Assembly (NCBI GenBank): GCA_958439195.1
Contig: OY288151.1
Coordinates: 1-64,000 of the forward strand
From: an uncultured Paracoccaceae bacterium
GTDB lineage: Bacteria > Pseudomonadota > Alphaproteobacteria > Rhodobacterales > Rhodobacteraceae
Direction of reading: 5' to 3'
Length of the DNA: 64,000 nt
A program made the position numbers and the translations under genes. Position 1 is the first letter of the stretch, and the number at the start of each line of letters is the position of its first letter. The notes under the pieces are model-generated. The model searched no databases, was not told the DNA's origin, and saw nothing but the letters and a program-made list of their open reading frames with translations. Below are positions 15,170 through 23,132 of the stretch, piece after piece.

Positions 15170-15946
15170 TCAGCGGTCGCGGAATTGGGGTTCGCGCTTT
15201 TCCAGGAAGGCGGACATGCCTTCTTTCTGATCTTCGGTGGCAAAGACCGCGTTGAACATCCGCCGTTCAAAGAGAATGCCTTCGCGCAGGGTGGTTTCCT
15301 GTGCGCGGTTGACGGATTCCTTGACGATCATTGCCGTCAGCGCGGATTTCTGGGCGATTTTGTCGGCGGATTTCATCGCCTCGGTCATCAGATCCTTGGC
15401 CGGGACAACACGCGAGACAAGGCCGCAGCGTTCGGCTTCGGCAGCGTCCATGAAGCGGCCGGTCAGGTTCATGTCCATCGCCTTGGCCTTGCCCACGGCG
15501 CGGGTGAGGCGCTGGGTGCCGCCCATTCCGGCGACGATGCCAAGGTTGATTTCGGGCTGGCCGAATTTGGCGGTATCAGCGGCGATAATGAAATCGCACA
15601 TCATCGCCAGTTCGCAGCCACCGCCAAGGCAATAGCCGGCAACAGCGGCAATGATGGGTTTGCGGGTGCGGGCGATGGCATCCGCCTCGGGCGCGAAGAG
15701 ATCGTCGAAGTAGACGTCGGTGAAGGATTTTTCGGCCATTTCCTTGACGTCGGCCCCGGCGGCGAAGGCCTTTTCCGACCCGGTGACAACAATGCAGCGC
15801 ACCTTTTCGTTGCGGTCGGCGGTGGTGATGGCGGTGGCCAGTTCCTGCATCAGTTTGGCGTTGAGGGCATTCAGCGCCTCGGGGCGGTTGAGGCGGATGA
15901 GGGCGATGTAATCCTCGATCTCGACGATCAGGGTCTCAAAGGCCAT
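15170..15946 (-). CDS. Enoyl-CoA hydratase
   Basis: 258 aa crotonase-fold enzyme that hydrates trans-2-enoyl-CoA to 3-hydroxyacyl-CoA in fatty-acid oxidation. Visible motifs are 'LNRPEALNALNAKLM' near the N-terminus, the oxyanion-hole segment 'AFAAGADVKEM', and the active-site region 'AAVAGYCLGGGCELAMMCDF' with catalytic Glu in 'CELAMMCD'. The second catalytic glutamate is in 'GQPEINLGIVAGMGGTQRL'. Usual length for the short-chain form. It lies between mutM and rpsT on the same strand, 185 bases from rpsT. Confidence 0.93.
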   Translation of the reverse strand: MAFETLIVEIEDYIALIRLNRPEALNALNAKLMQELATAITTADRNEKVRCIVVTGSEKAFAAGADVKEMAEKSFTDVYFDDLFAPEADAIARTRKPIIAAVAGYCLGGGCELAMMCDFIIAADTAKFGQPEINLGIVAGMGGTQRLTRAVGKAKAMDMNLTGRFMDAAEAERCGLVSRVVPAKDLMTEAMKSADKIAQKSALTAMIVKESVNRAQETTLREGILFERRMFNAVFATEDQKEGMSAFLEKREPQFRDR

Positions 15947-16019
15947 GGCGTGGCTCCGTTATTTTGTTGCCCAGACTCCTAGCAGTAACAGGGCCGTTAT
16001 CAAGGGTCGTGTCGTGAGG

Positions 16020-16883
16020 TCACTTCTGGCAGGCGGGGCAAAAGAACGATGACCGACCCGATTGGACGATGCGGTGAATGGTGTCCGTGCAGCCGGGGGT
16101 AAGGCAGGGTTGGCCTTCGCGGCCATAGACCTGAAAGCTGTGTTGAAAGTAGCCCAGTTCGCCATCGGCCTGCCGATAATCGCGCAACGACGATCCGCCT
16201 GCGGTGATTGCGTCTGTCAGGACTTCGCGGATGATGGGGACAAGCGCGGCGGTGCGGGTGGCGGAAATGCGGGCGGCCTTGCGCGCGGGATGGATGCGGG
16301 CGCGATACAGGGTTTCGCAAACGTAGATGTTGCCAAGGCCCGCGATGACGTGCTGATCAAGCAGCGCAGATTTGATGGGTGTGTTGCGCCCCTTCAGGCG
16401 TTGGGTCAGCCAGGTTTCGTGGAAGGCATTGCCCAGCGGTTCGGGACCAAGTGAGGCGAGGAGGGGATGCGCGTCGGCGGTGGCCGTTGGCATCAGGTCC
16501 ATCGCGCCAAAGCGGCGGGCATCGTTGAAGGTGATGCGGGTGCCACTGTCCATATCCAGGATGACGTGGTCGTGTTTTTCCGGGGCGGGGTGGGGATGGT
16601 GCCATTCCCCAAGGTTTTCGCGCGTCGTGGGCGACGAAATCAGCATGCGCCCAGACATTCCCAGATGGATGAGAAGGGTTTCCCCGGTGGAAAGATCGGC
16701 GAGGATGTATTTCGACCGGCGCCGAAGGGCGGTGACACGCGCGCCGGTCAGGCGGGCGGCCATGTCGGGCGGGAAAGGCCAGCGCAGATCGGGGCGGTTG
16801 ACGGCGGCATGGGCGATCACGCGGCCTTCCATAGCGGGAAGCAGGCCACGGCGGACGGTTTCAACCTCGGGCAGTTCGGGCAT
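16020..16883 (-). CDS. mutM: Formamidopyrimidine-DNA glycosylase (Fpg/MutM)
   Basis: 287 aa. It removes 8-oxoguanine and formamidopyrimidines and nicks the abasic site. The start at 16883 gives 'MPELPEVETVRRGL': after Met removal the catalytic N-terminal proline and Glu3 are in place, so an ATG 18 bases upstream would be wrong. The lysine loop 'RRSKYILADL', the H2TH helices and a C-terminal zinc finger with four cysteines ('CLTPGC' and 'CPAC', about residues 255-285) are intact. It is divergent from ubiE. Confidence 0.95.
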   Translation of the reverse strand: MPELPEVETVRRGLLPAMEGRVIAHAAVNRPDLRWPFPPDMAARLTGARVTALRRRSKYILADLSTGETLLIHLGMSGRMLISSPTTRENLGEWHHPHPAPEKHDHVILDMDSGTRITFNDARRFGAMDLMPTATADAHPLLASLGPEPLGNAFHETWLTQRLKGRNTPIKSALLDQHVIAGLGNIYVCETLYRARIHPARKAARISATRTAALVPIIREVLTDAITAGGSSLRDYRQADGELGYFQHSFQVYGREGQPCLTPGCTDTIHRIVQSGRSSFFCPACQK

Positions 16884-16969
16884 CGGGGGCCTGTCGGACA
16901 TGTGGGCGCATTGCAGCGCCGGGGAACCGGCCTATAAGAAGGGGCACGCAAGAGGAACGGCAAGACCCC

Positions 16970-17722
16970 ATGACCGAAGAAGATCAAGGCACGACGCATT
17001 TCGGATTTCAGACCGTGCCGGAAGGCGACAAGGCGGGCATGGTGCATGGCGTCTTTACCCGCGTGGCAAGCCGCTATGACATCATGAATGATCTGATGTC
17101 GGGTGGGGTTCACCGGTTGTGGAAGGATGCGATGATGGATTGGCTGGCCCCGCGGCCAGGCCAGCAGTTGCTGGACGTGGCAGGGGGGACCGGGGATATC
17201 GCGTTCCGGTTCCTGAAGCGGGCGCCGGGGGCATCGGCGGTGGTGCTGGACATGACCGAATCCATGCTGGTCGAGGGGCGCAAGCGGGCCGAGGCGGAAC
17301 GCCAGGCCGAGCGGTTGAATTGGGTGGTGGGCGATGCGATGGCCCTGCCTTTTGCCGACAACAGCTTTGATGTCTACACCATCAGCTTTGGGATACGGAA
17401 TGTGACGCGCGTGCAGGATGCGTTGGCCGAGGCCTATCGCGTATTGCGGCCCGGTGGGCGGTTGATGGTGTTGGAGTTCAGCCAGATTCCCAATGATCTT
17501 TTGCAAAAGGCCTATGACGCCTATTCCTTTAACGTGATCCCGGTTCTGGGGCAGATCGTGGCAAAGGACCGTGACAGTTATCAGTATCTAGTTGAATCCA
17601 TTCGAAAATTCCCGGATCAGGAGACGTTTGCAAGCATGATCCGCAAGGCGGGTTTCGGGCAGGTGAAGTATCGCAACCTGACGATGGGCGTAGCGGCGCT
17701 GCATTCCGGCTGGAAGATCTGA
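16970..17722 (+). CDS. ubiE: Ubiquinone/menaquinone C-methyltransferase
   Basis: 250 aa SAM-dependent enzyme, C-methylating the 2-polyprenyl-6-methoxybenzoquinol ring. Signatures are 'GVFTRVASRYDIMNDLMSGG' (about residues 26-45), motif I 'LLDVAGGTGDIAFRFLKRA' (about 67-85), and the family hallmarks 'FGIRNVTR' and 'PGGRLMVLEFS'. An AGAGGAACGG ribosome site precedes the ATG. The ubiB start follows its stop by one base, so ubiE-ubiB form an operon of ubiquinone genes. Confidence 0.96.
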   Translation: MTEEDQGTTHFGFQTVPEGDKAGMVHGVFTRVASRYDIMNDLMSGGVHRLWKDAMMDWLAPRPGQQLLDVAGGTGDIAFRFLKRAPGASAVVLDMTESMLVEGRKRAEAERQAERLNWVVGDAMALPFADNSFDVYTISFGIRNVTRVQDALAEAYRVLRPGGRLMVLEFSQIPNDLLQKAYDAYSFNVIPVLGQIVAKDRDSYQYLVESIRKFPDQETFASMIRKAGFGQVKYRNLTMGVAALHSGWKI

Positions 17723-17723
17723 C

Positions 17724-19253
17724 GTGAGGGGACCGCATAACATCTGGCGGCTGGTGCGCACCGGCGCGACGCTGGAACGCACCGGGGCGATGGCGGTGGT
17801 GCTGGAGGCATTTGGCGCGCCACCCACGATTCGGGTGGCGGCGCGGTTGTTGGGTTGGCCGTTCAAATGGCTGGGCCTGCGCGGCGACCCGGCCCTGCCG
17901 CCTGCAACACGGGCGCTTACGGCGCTTGGTCCGGCCTATATCAAGTTCGGGCAAATCCTTTCCACCCGCCCGGACGTGGTGGGCGATGAGCTGGCCGAGC
18001 AGTTGAAATATTTGCAGGACCAGTTGCCGCCGTTCCCGACAGCAGTAGCAAAGAAGATGATCGCGGCAGAGCTGGAGGTGCCGGTCGATCAGGTGTTTTC
18101 CGAATTTTCCGAGCCGGTTGCTGCGGCATCCATCGCGCAGGTGCATCGGGCACGGCTGGCCGAGACGGGCGAGGAAGTGGCGGTCAAGGTGCTGCGCCCC
18201 GGTATCGAACGGGCGTTTCGCAAGGATATTGATGCCTTTTACCTGATTGCGCGGACGATCGAGATTGTCGCGCCTTCGGCGCGGCGGCTGCGGCCGATGG
18301 ATGTGATCACGCATTTCGAAGGCGTGGTCATGGGCGAATTGGACCTGCGGCTGGAGGCGTCGGCCGCTGCGGAATTTGCGGCAAATACGGAAAAGGACGA
18401 AGGTTTCCGCGTGCCGCGCCCGGTTTGGGCAATGTCGGGCAAGACGGTGATGACGCTGGGCTGGGCCGAGGGAATCGGCATGAACGAGAATGCCGCCATC
18501 GATGCCGCGGGGCATGACCGCAAGGTTCTTGCGACACGGGTTCTTTCGCTGTTTCTGAACCATGCGCTGCGCGACGGGTTCTTTCACGCCGACATGCATC
18601 AGGGGAACCTGAAGGTAGGGGCGGATGGGGCGATCATCGCGCTGGATTTCGGGATCATGGGGCGGATCGACGAATATACCCGCCGCGTCTATGCCGAGAT
18701 CCTGATGGGATTTATCCGCAAGGATTACCGCCGCGTGGCAGAGGTGCATTTCGAAGCGGGCTATGTGCCAGCGGATCGGGATATTGACGAATTCGCACGG
18801 GCCTTGCGGGCGGTGGGTGAGCCGATTTTCGGCATGGATGCCAGCCGGATTTCGATGGCGCGGTTGCTGGCCTATCTGTTCGATGTGACGGAACGGTTCG
18901 GGATGCAGACGCGGACAGAGCTGATTCTGTTGCAGCGCACCATGGTGGTTGTCGAAGGGGTGGCGCGGTCGCTGGATGCGCATATCAACATCTGGCAGGT
19001 CGCGCGCCCGGTTGTGGAAAACTATATTGCCAAGAATGTGGGGCCTGCAGCGTTGTTGCGGGATCTGGTGCAGACAGCGCGGGTATTGAGCCGGTTCGGG
19101 CCAAAGCTGCCGCGCATGGTGGAGGCGGCGCTGATCGCGCAAGCAGAGCCGCCCAAGCACTTGGCACCGCCACGGCGGCGGTCGCGGTGGTATCTGATTC
19201 CGCTGGGGGTGTTGGTTTTTGCGGCCGGGATCGGTTTGGGATTGCTGATTTAA
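17724..19253 (+). CDS. ubiB: Ubiquinone biosynthesis protein UbiB (atypical kinase)
   Basis: 509 aa, GTG start one base after the ubiE stop. ADCK/UbiB atypical kinase/ATPase needed for ubiquinone production, membrane bound. The 'GPAYIKFGQILSTRPDVV' segment holds the family KxGQ motif (about residues 70-87). The Ala-rich nucleotide loop is 'AAASIAQVHRARL', followed by the lysine in 'VAVKVLRPGI', the catalytic 'HADMHQGNLKV' and the metal-binding 'ALDFGIMG'. Two hydrophobic stretches at the extreme C-terminus ('WYLIPLGVLVFAAGIGLGLL') anchor it in the membrane. Its stop overlaps the convergent gene by 4 bases. Confidence 0.95.
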   Translation: MRGPHNIWRLVRTGATLERTGAMAVVLEAFGAPPTIRVAARLLGWPFKWLGLRGDPALPPATRALTALGPAYIKFGQILSTRPDVVGDELAEQLKYLQDQLPPFPTAVAKKMIAAELEVPVDQVFSEFSEPVAAASIAQVHRARLAETGEEVAVKVLRPGIERAFRKDIDAFYLIARTIEIVAPSARRLRPMDVITHFEGVVMGELDLRLEASAAAEFAANTEKDEGFRVPRPVWAMSGKTVMTLGWAEGIGMNENAAIDAAGHDRKVLATRVLSLFLNHALRDGFFHADMHQGNLKVGADGAIIALDFGIMGRIDEYTRRVYAEILMGFIRKDYRRVAEVHFEAGYVPADRDIDEFARALRAVGEPIFGMDASRISMARLLAYLFDVTERFGMQTRTELILLQRTMVVVEGVARSLDAHINIWQVARPVVENYIAKNVGPAALLRDLVQTARVLSRFGPKLPRMVEAALIAQAEPPKHLAPPRRRSRWYLIPLGVLVFAAGIGLGLLI

Positions 19254-20053
19254 AGCGCCGCACGTTCGATCTGGAAAGCGCGGGCATAATCGGCATCGCC
19301 GCGGGCGGCGCGCCAGGCGCAATGGGCCATGATGCGCCAGCGATACAGCGGGATCAGGGCACGGGTGCGGGCGACGGTTTCAGGGCAGGGATAGGCGGAC
19401 AGCACGGCCATCGCCCAATCGGGCGGCGCAATTTGGCCTGTGTAGAGCCACATCATTGCGGGAGAGATGAGGGTGGCCAGGTCTTCGGTCGGGTCACCCA
19501 GGCCGGGGCATTGCCAATCAATCAGCAGCGGGCCGTTGGGCGTGGCAAGGATGTTGCCCGGCACGGCATCCGCATGGACCGGGCGCGGCGTCACAGGGGG
19601 AAGGCCGGGATCGGGCGGCGGGGGTGGCAGGCCGGGCGGCGCAAAGCCGAGGGCATGGGAAAGCAGCGCCGCGCTGCCATTGGGCAGGGGGCGAAAGCTG
19701 TTTGCGGAAAGGGGTGTGCCGTGCAGACGGTGAAGGGTGCGGGCGATGGGGGCGGGATCGCCCCGCCAAGGCGTGCCTGCGACATGGTCATAGATGATCC
19801 AGTCGGCACCCTTTGCCCGCAGACGGGGGGATAGACCGAAGGGGGCCAGAACGGTCAGGGCAGCGGCCTCGGCGCCCGGATCATTTGGGAAAAGCGGGCT
19901 GGCGGTATCGGGGCTGTGGGATTTGATGACGAAATCACCCAGCCGCCAAACCTTGTTGGACCGCCCTCCGCGAAGCGGCTGCGCATCGGCGCCTGAAAGA
20001 CGCGGGTCCAGCCCGGCAAGGGCAGCAAGGGCGGCGGTTGGTGGGGCGATCAT
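19250..20053 (-). CDS. Aminoglycoside/choline phosphotransferase-fold protein
   Basis: 267 aa from the ATG at 20053; an in-frame start at 20089 would add 12 residues. A P-loop-like N-lobe segment 'PLRGGRSNKVWRLGDFVIK' contains the ATP-binding lysine. The catalytic Brenner motif is 'HADAVPGNILATPNGPLLID' with HxDxxxxN, and the DFG-equivalent is 'IDWQCPGLGDPTEDLA'. The protein is short and Pro-rich in the middle. Homologues act on small alcohols (choline, aminoglycosides, homoserine); the substrate is unknown and resistance should not be assumed. It is convergent with ubiB (4-base overlap). Confidence 0.75.
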   Translation of the reverse strand: MIAPPTAALAALAGLDPRLSGADAQPLRGGRSNKVWRLGDFVIKSHSPDTASPLFPNDPGAEAAALTVLAPFGLSPRLRAKGADWIIYDHVAGTPWRGDPAPIARTLHRLHGTPLSANSFRPLPNGSAALLSHALGFAPPGLPPPPPDPGLPPVTPRPVHADAVPGNILATPNGPLLIDWQCPGLGDPTEDLATLISPAMMWLYTGQIAPPDWAMAVLSAYPCPETVARTRALIPLYRWRIMAHCAWRAARGDADYARAFQIERAAL

Positions 20054-20106
20054 GGCGATGGACCCTACCGCCGGGTGCCGCCGCCGCAAGGGTGATCACG
20101 GCGTGA

Positions 20107-20748
20107 TCAGGGTATGCGAAGCGCGGTAATACTATTTGCCGGAACCGCAATTCCGCCGCGCAGCATCAAGGTGATCTGATCGCCGTCGCGCCGTGCCTCA
20201 AGGATGGGGGCATAGGCGGGGACGGGATCGGTGCGGATAACCTTATCCCCAAGCCTGCTTTCGAGGCTGAGCCTGTAGCGGCCTTCCGGTAGGCGGTTCC
20301 CTGCGGCATCCGCCCCCAGCCAAGTGAAGCTGCCACTGCCCAGCGGGACGGTTTCACGCGACACCAGCCTTCCCGATGCATCCGTGACATTCAGGACAAG
20401 GTTATCCGCTGCAGGTGCGGCGTCAGGTGTCAGGGCGATGGCGCGGCCATCAAACCAGACATCAGCCGTGGTGCGCGCCTCTTGCCCGACCCAACCGGAA
20501 AGCTGCGCCATGCCCAGCAAGCTGAATTGCGCGGCGAGGCCGGACAGCAACTGATTGGTTTGAACCTGCTGTTCGACACCGGAAAAGGTAGCGAGCTGGA
20601 TGGCGAAATCCGTGGATTCGATGGGGTTGAGCGGGTCCTGATTCTGCATCTGCGTGGTCAGCATTTTCAGGAAGGTGGTGTAATCCGACGCAGCACCCGT
20701 GGATTTTGGGCGTGCGGTTGTCTGGCCAGGGGCGGTGACGGCGTCCAT
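20107..20748 (-). CDS. flgD: Flagellar hook capping protein FlgD
   Basis: 213 aa. FlgD caps the growing hook. The conserved N-terminal segment is 'DYTTFLKMLTTQMQNQDPLNP', followed by 'TDFAIQLATFSGVEQQVQTN' (about residues 22-70). The C-terminal half has the FlgD Ig-like/Tudor domains ('AAGNRLPEGRYRLSLE'). The ATG lies 10 bases after the fliK stop, so fliK-flgD are one transcript. Intact, but the flagellar genes around it are incomplete in this window. Confidence 0.93.
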   Translation of the reverse strand: MDAVTAPGQTTARPKSTGAASDYTTFLKMLTTQMQNQDPLNPIESTDFAIQLATFSGVEQQVQTNQLLSGLAAQFSLLGMAQLSGWVGQEARTTADVWFDGRAIALTPDAAPAADNLVLNVTDASGRLVSRETVPLGSGSFTWLGADAAGNRLPEGRYRLSLESRLGDKVIRTDPVPAYAPILEARRDGDQITLMLRGGIAVPANSITALRIP

Positions 20749-20758
20749 GATGAACCTT

Positions 20759-22369
20759 TCAAAGCCGGAGGTCGAGAGCGCCCGACATGATCGTCGGGCG
20801 CAGGAGTGGTTGGGAAATGTCCTGCTGTGGCGCAATGCCGTGGCGATCGGAAGGGGCGGGCTGAGCGGCACGCTGGCCCGGCGCATCCTTTGCGCCGTCA
20901 CCAGAAAAGCTGAGCGATGCGTCGGGAAAGCCAGCCTGCCGCAGATCCCCAAGCAACTGATCGCCCTGCCGCCGCAAAAGATCGATCATGTCCGGGTTTT
21001 CCGCCACCAGATGGATATGCATTCCCTGATCGGTCTGCGTCACCTGAAACCGCAATGTGCCCAGATCTTCGGGTGTCAGGGTCAGGATGACAGGGCCGTC
21101 CGGTGCCGATTTCACCAGATGCACGATTTCAGCCGGCAACGTGGCGGGGGTGACGGGCCGATGGGCCGGGGTTTCGATGCCCGATGACAACGACCGAGAG
21201 GTGGGAGCATCCGCCAGCGGGAACAAGGTCTGTTCCGGCGGTTGCTGGATGGAAGGAGATCCCTTTTCAGCAATGTTAGTAACGTTTTTGAATGATAATT
21301 CAGCGGGTGTCATCTGGTCGTGGACAGGACTCATTCCCGGTTGGGGCTGATCGGGGGCGGTTTCGTTTCGGTGAATCAAAATTGGCTGCGGCATGAACGC
21401 CGGAGACTGCCTTTCACGAAGGGGCGGCGCCGTTAGTTGCGGGTTCGATGGCGCAAGATGCTGATCCAAGGTCTTACGGACGCGTGTTGGGCCACCGCTA
21501 TCCCCGATGGGGAATGATGTGTCGCCATCCGGGCGTTCCATTCGGGACAATGCATCACGTGCCAAAGCCACAGGAACGGCCAGGCGCAGGACTGCCGCGC
21601 TGTTCTGCTGATCTGACGGTTGGTCAGTTTTTGGTGGTTTGTCTTGCCCGGATTCCGGATTCCGATCCGTGTCCGGGGTTGGGAAAGGCGCATTTGAAAA
21701 AGGGCGCGACGGGGTATCCTGACCCGTCGGTCTGGAAGTTTCGGTCGACTGTGAAATGGTCTTTTCTGCTGAATTAGTGACCATTTCAGGCATTTCCTGC
21801 GGATCATCAACGTGATGTGCGCCCTTCATGTGGGCTATCGGCACAGGGTTCGTCGATGTGAGCGTGGGGGTTTCCGTGCTTATGGGCGTTTGTGTCACCA
21901 TCCCGTGGGCCGGCGCGGCGGGATGATCTGCAAAGGCCATTGCAGCGATAGTCAGCAAGGGGGCCAAAGGCCGGTCTGGTTGATCTGCCGATGACTGCGG
22001 TATTGAAATTTCAGGTTGGGTTGCGTGCAGCGCGCCGCCTTTGACGGTGGCATCCCCCAAGCCGTCATCTGGTGGCGCGGACGGAAAAGGCAGGGCAGCA
22101 CCACTTTGCGGCACCACCACCATGCCCGACGCGGCGCCCGTTTGGTTGGCAGCATCCGAGGCGGGCATCGGGGGCAATGGATCAGGCAGAAGGGTTGCAT
22201 TCCATGAATCAGAGACGGACATCACATCAGATTCGACCGGGGGGGAGGACCGTCGAAAAGAGGCCGACTCCGCCAGAATAGTGACGAATTCTGCATCTGA
22301 AGTGACCCCCCGCACCGTATTGGGCGGAGCGGATTGAAGCAGCAGTTGCAGAATGGTCGGCGGAATCAT
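20759..22369 (-). CDS. fliK: Flagellar hook-length control protein FliK
   Basis: 536 aa from the ATG at 22369 ('MIPPTILQLLLQ'). FliK measures hook length and switches export specificity. The first about 420 residues are low-complexity, Pro/Ser/Thr/Asp/Gln-rich and poorly conserved, as expected. The C-terminal domain (about residues 425-510) has the family pattern 'PVILTLTPEDLGTLRFQVTQ' and 'IDLLRRQGDQLLGDLRQAGF'. It is divergent from the flgJ-like gene and co-directional with flgD. Confidence 0.9.
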   Translation of the reverse strand: MIPPTILQLLLQSAPPNTVRGVTSDAEFVTILAESASFRRSSPPVESDVMSVSDSWNATLLPDPLPPMPASDAANQTGAASGMVVVPQSGAALPFPSAPPDDGLGDATVKGGALHATQPEISIPQSSADQPDRPLAPLLTIAAMAFADHPAAPAHGMVTQTPISTETPTLTSTNPVPIAHMKGAHHVDDPQEMPEMVTNSAEKTISQSTETSRPTGQDTPSRPFSNAPFPTPDTDRNPESGQDKPPKTDQPSDQQNSAAVLRLAVPVALARDALSRMERPDGDTSFPIGDSGGPTRVRKTLDQHLAPSNPQLTAPPLRERQSPAFMPQPILIHRNETAPDQPQPGMSPVHDQMTPAELSFKNVTNIAEKGSPSIQQPPEQTLFPLADAPTSRSLSSGIETPAHRPVTPATLPAEIVHLVKSAPDGPVILTLTPEDLGTLRFQVTQTDQGMHIHLVAENPDMIDLLRRQGDQLLGDLRQAGFPDASLSFSGDGAKDAPGQRAAQPAPSDRHGIAPQQDISQPLLRPTIMSGALDLRL

Positions 22370-22486
22370 TGGCGGGTCCGGCTTGTGTCGCACAGGCCAA
22401 AGATGCCGCAGACCGATTACCAAATCTTTACTGCCGTAAGCAAAGCATGCGGCAAACCCGTGAAACGCCCGCAGCCAGAGGCAGCC

Positions 22487-22768
22487 ATGCAGATACACCC
22501 CCAAAATACCCAGATCGAGAATTCACGAAGGACGACGCACGCCGACACCCCCCTGCGGGAAAAGGCGGAGGAACTTGAAACTGCTTTCCTGACCGAGATG
22601 CTGCGTCATGCAGGGCTTGGCACGCAAAGTGGCAGCTTTGGTGGCGGCATCGGAGAGGAGCAGTTTTCCTCTTTTCTGCGCGAGGCGCAGGCCAAGGCGA
22701 TGACGCGGGCTGGGGGAATCGGCCTTACGGAGCAATTGTTCAAAGCCCTGACACAGGGTGCGAAATGA
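22487..22768 (+). CDS. Rod-binding protein, FlgJ N-terminal-domain type
   Basis: 93 aa from the ATG at 22487. It corresponds to the FlgJ rod-binding domain without a muramidase domain, the usual alphaproteobacterial form. Family features are 'AEELETAFLTEMLRHAGLG', 'FGGGIGEEQFSSFLREAQAK' and 'GGIGLTEQLFKAL'. It helps cap and assemble the flagellar rod in the periplasm. Its last bases overlap the start of the next gene (ATGA). An upstream in-frame start at 22334 overlaps fliK and lacks family sequence. Confidence 0.85.
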   Translation: MQIHPQNTQIENSRRTTHADTPLREKAEELETAFLTEMLRHAGLGTQSGSFGGGIGEEQFSSFLREAQAKAMTRAGGIGLTEQLFKALTQGAK

Positions 22769-23097
22769 GCCGGGAGAAGGAGTTTGAGCTGCAGGTGACC
22801 GTTTTGCTTGACGCAATGAACCGTGAAATCCGTCAGGCACGATTTGGGAAATGCTTGGCTATTTCGGCAGAAATAGAGACGTTTTTTACAGACCTGCCCA
22901 ACCTGGACCCTGGCTGTCTTGCGCGGATCAGGGCGCTGGCGCGGCGGAACGCGGATTGTCTTGAGGCAGCAGCGCAAGGGTTGCGCGCAGGGCGGCGTCG
23001 TTTGACCGAAATTGCCGCAGCGGGCCGCGCCGACACCTATGATCGCAAGGGCGCACGGCAGACCCTGCCCGTTGAAACGATGGGGCGTCGGCTGTGA
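22765..23097 (+). CDS. FlgN-like flagellar protein
   Basis: 110 aa, mostly helical, overlapping the flgJ-like stop by four bases. Length, the two long amphipathic helices and the C-terminal 'RADTYDRKGARQTLP' resemble FlgN, the cytoplasmic export chaperone for the hook-filament junction proteins FlgK and FlgL. The position, between flgJ-like and fliC, fits a flagellar role. Similarity is weak by eye, so the name is tentative. Confidence 0.6.
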   Translation: MSREKEFELQVTVLLDAMNREIRQARFGKCLAISAEIETFFTDLPNLDPGCLARIRALARRNADCLEAAAQGLRAGRRRLTEIAAAGRADTYDRKGARQTLPVETMGRRL

Positions 23098-23132
23098 ATT
23101 GTTTCAAATCTGCCGGATTTTGCCTGACCGCG

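Noticed and set aside
17529..19322. A 597-codon open frame antisense to ubiB
   Set aside because: It is His/Pro/Arg-rich and mirrors the ubiB codon pattern. UbiB on the other strand has intact kinase motifs.
19250..20053. Aminoglycoside resistance gene
   Set aside because: The fold motif is shared by many small-molecule kinases; there is no mobile context and no close match to a known resistance enzyme that I can see.
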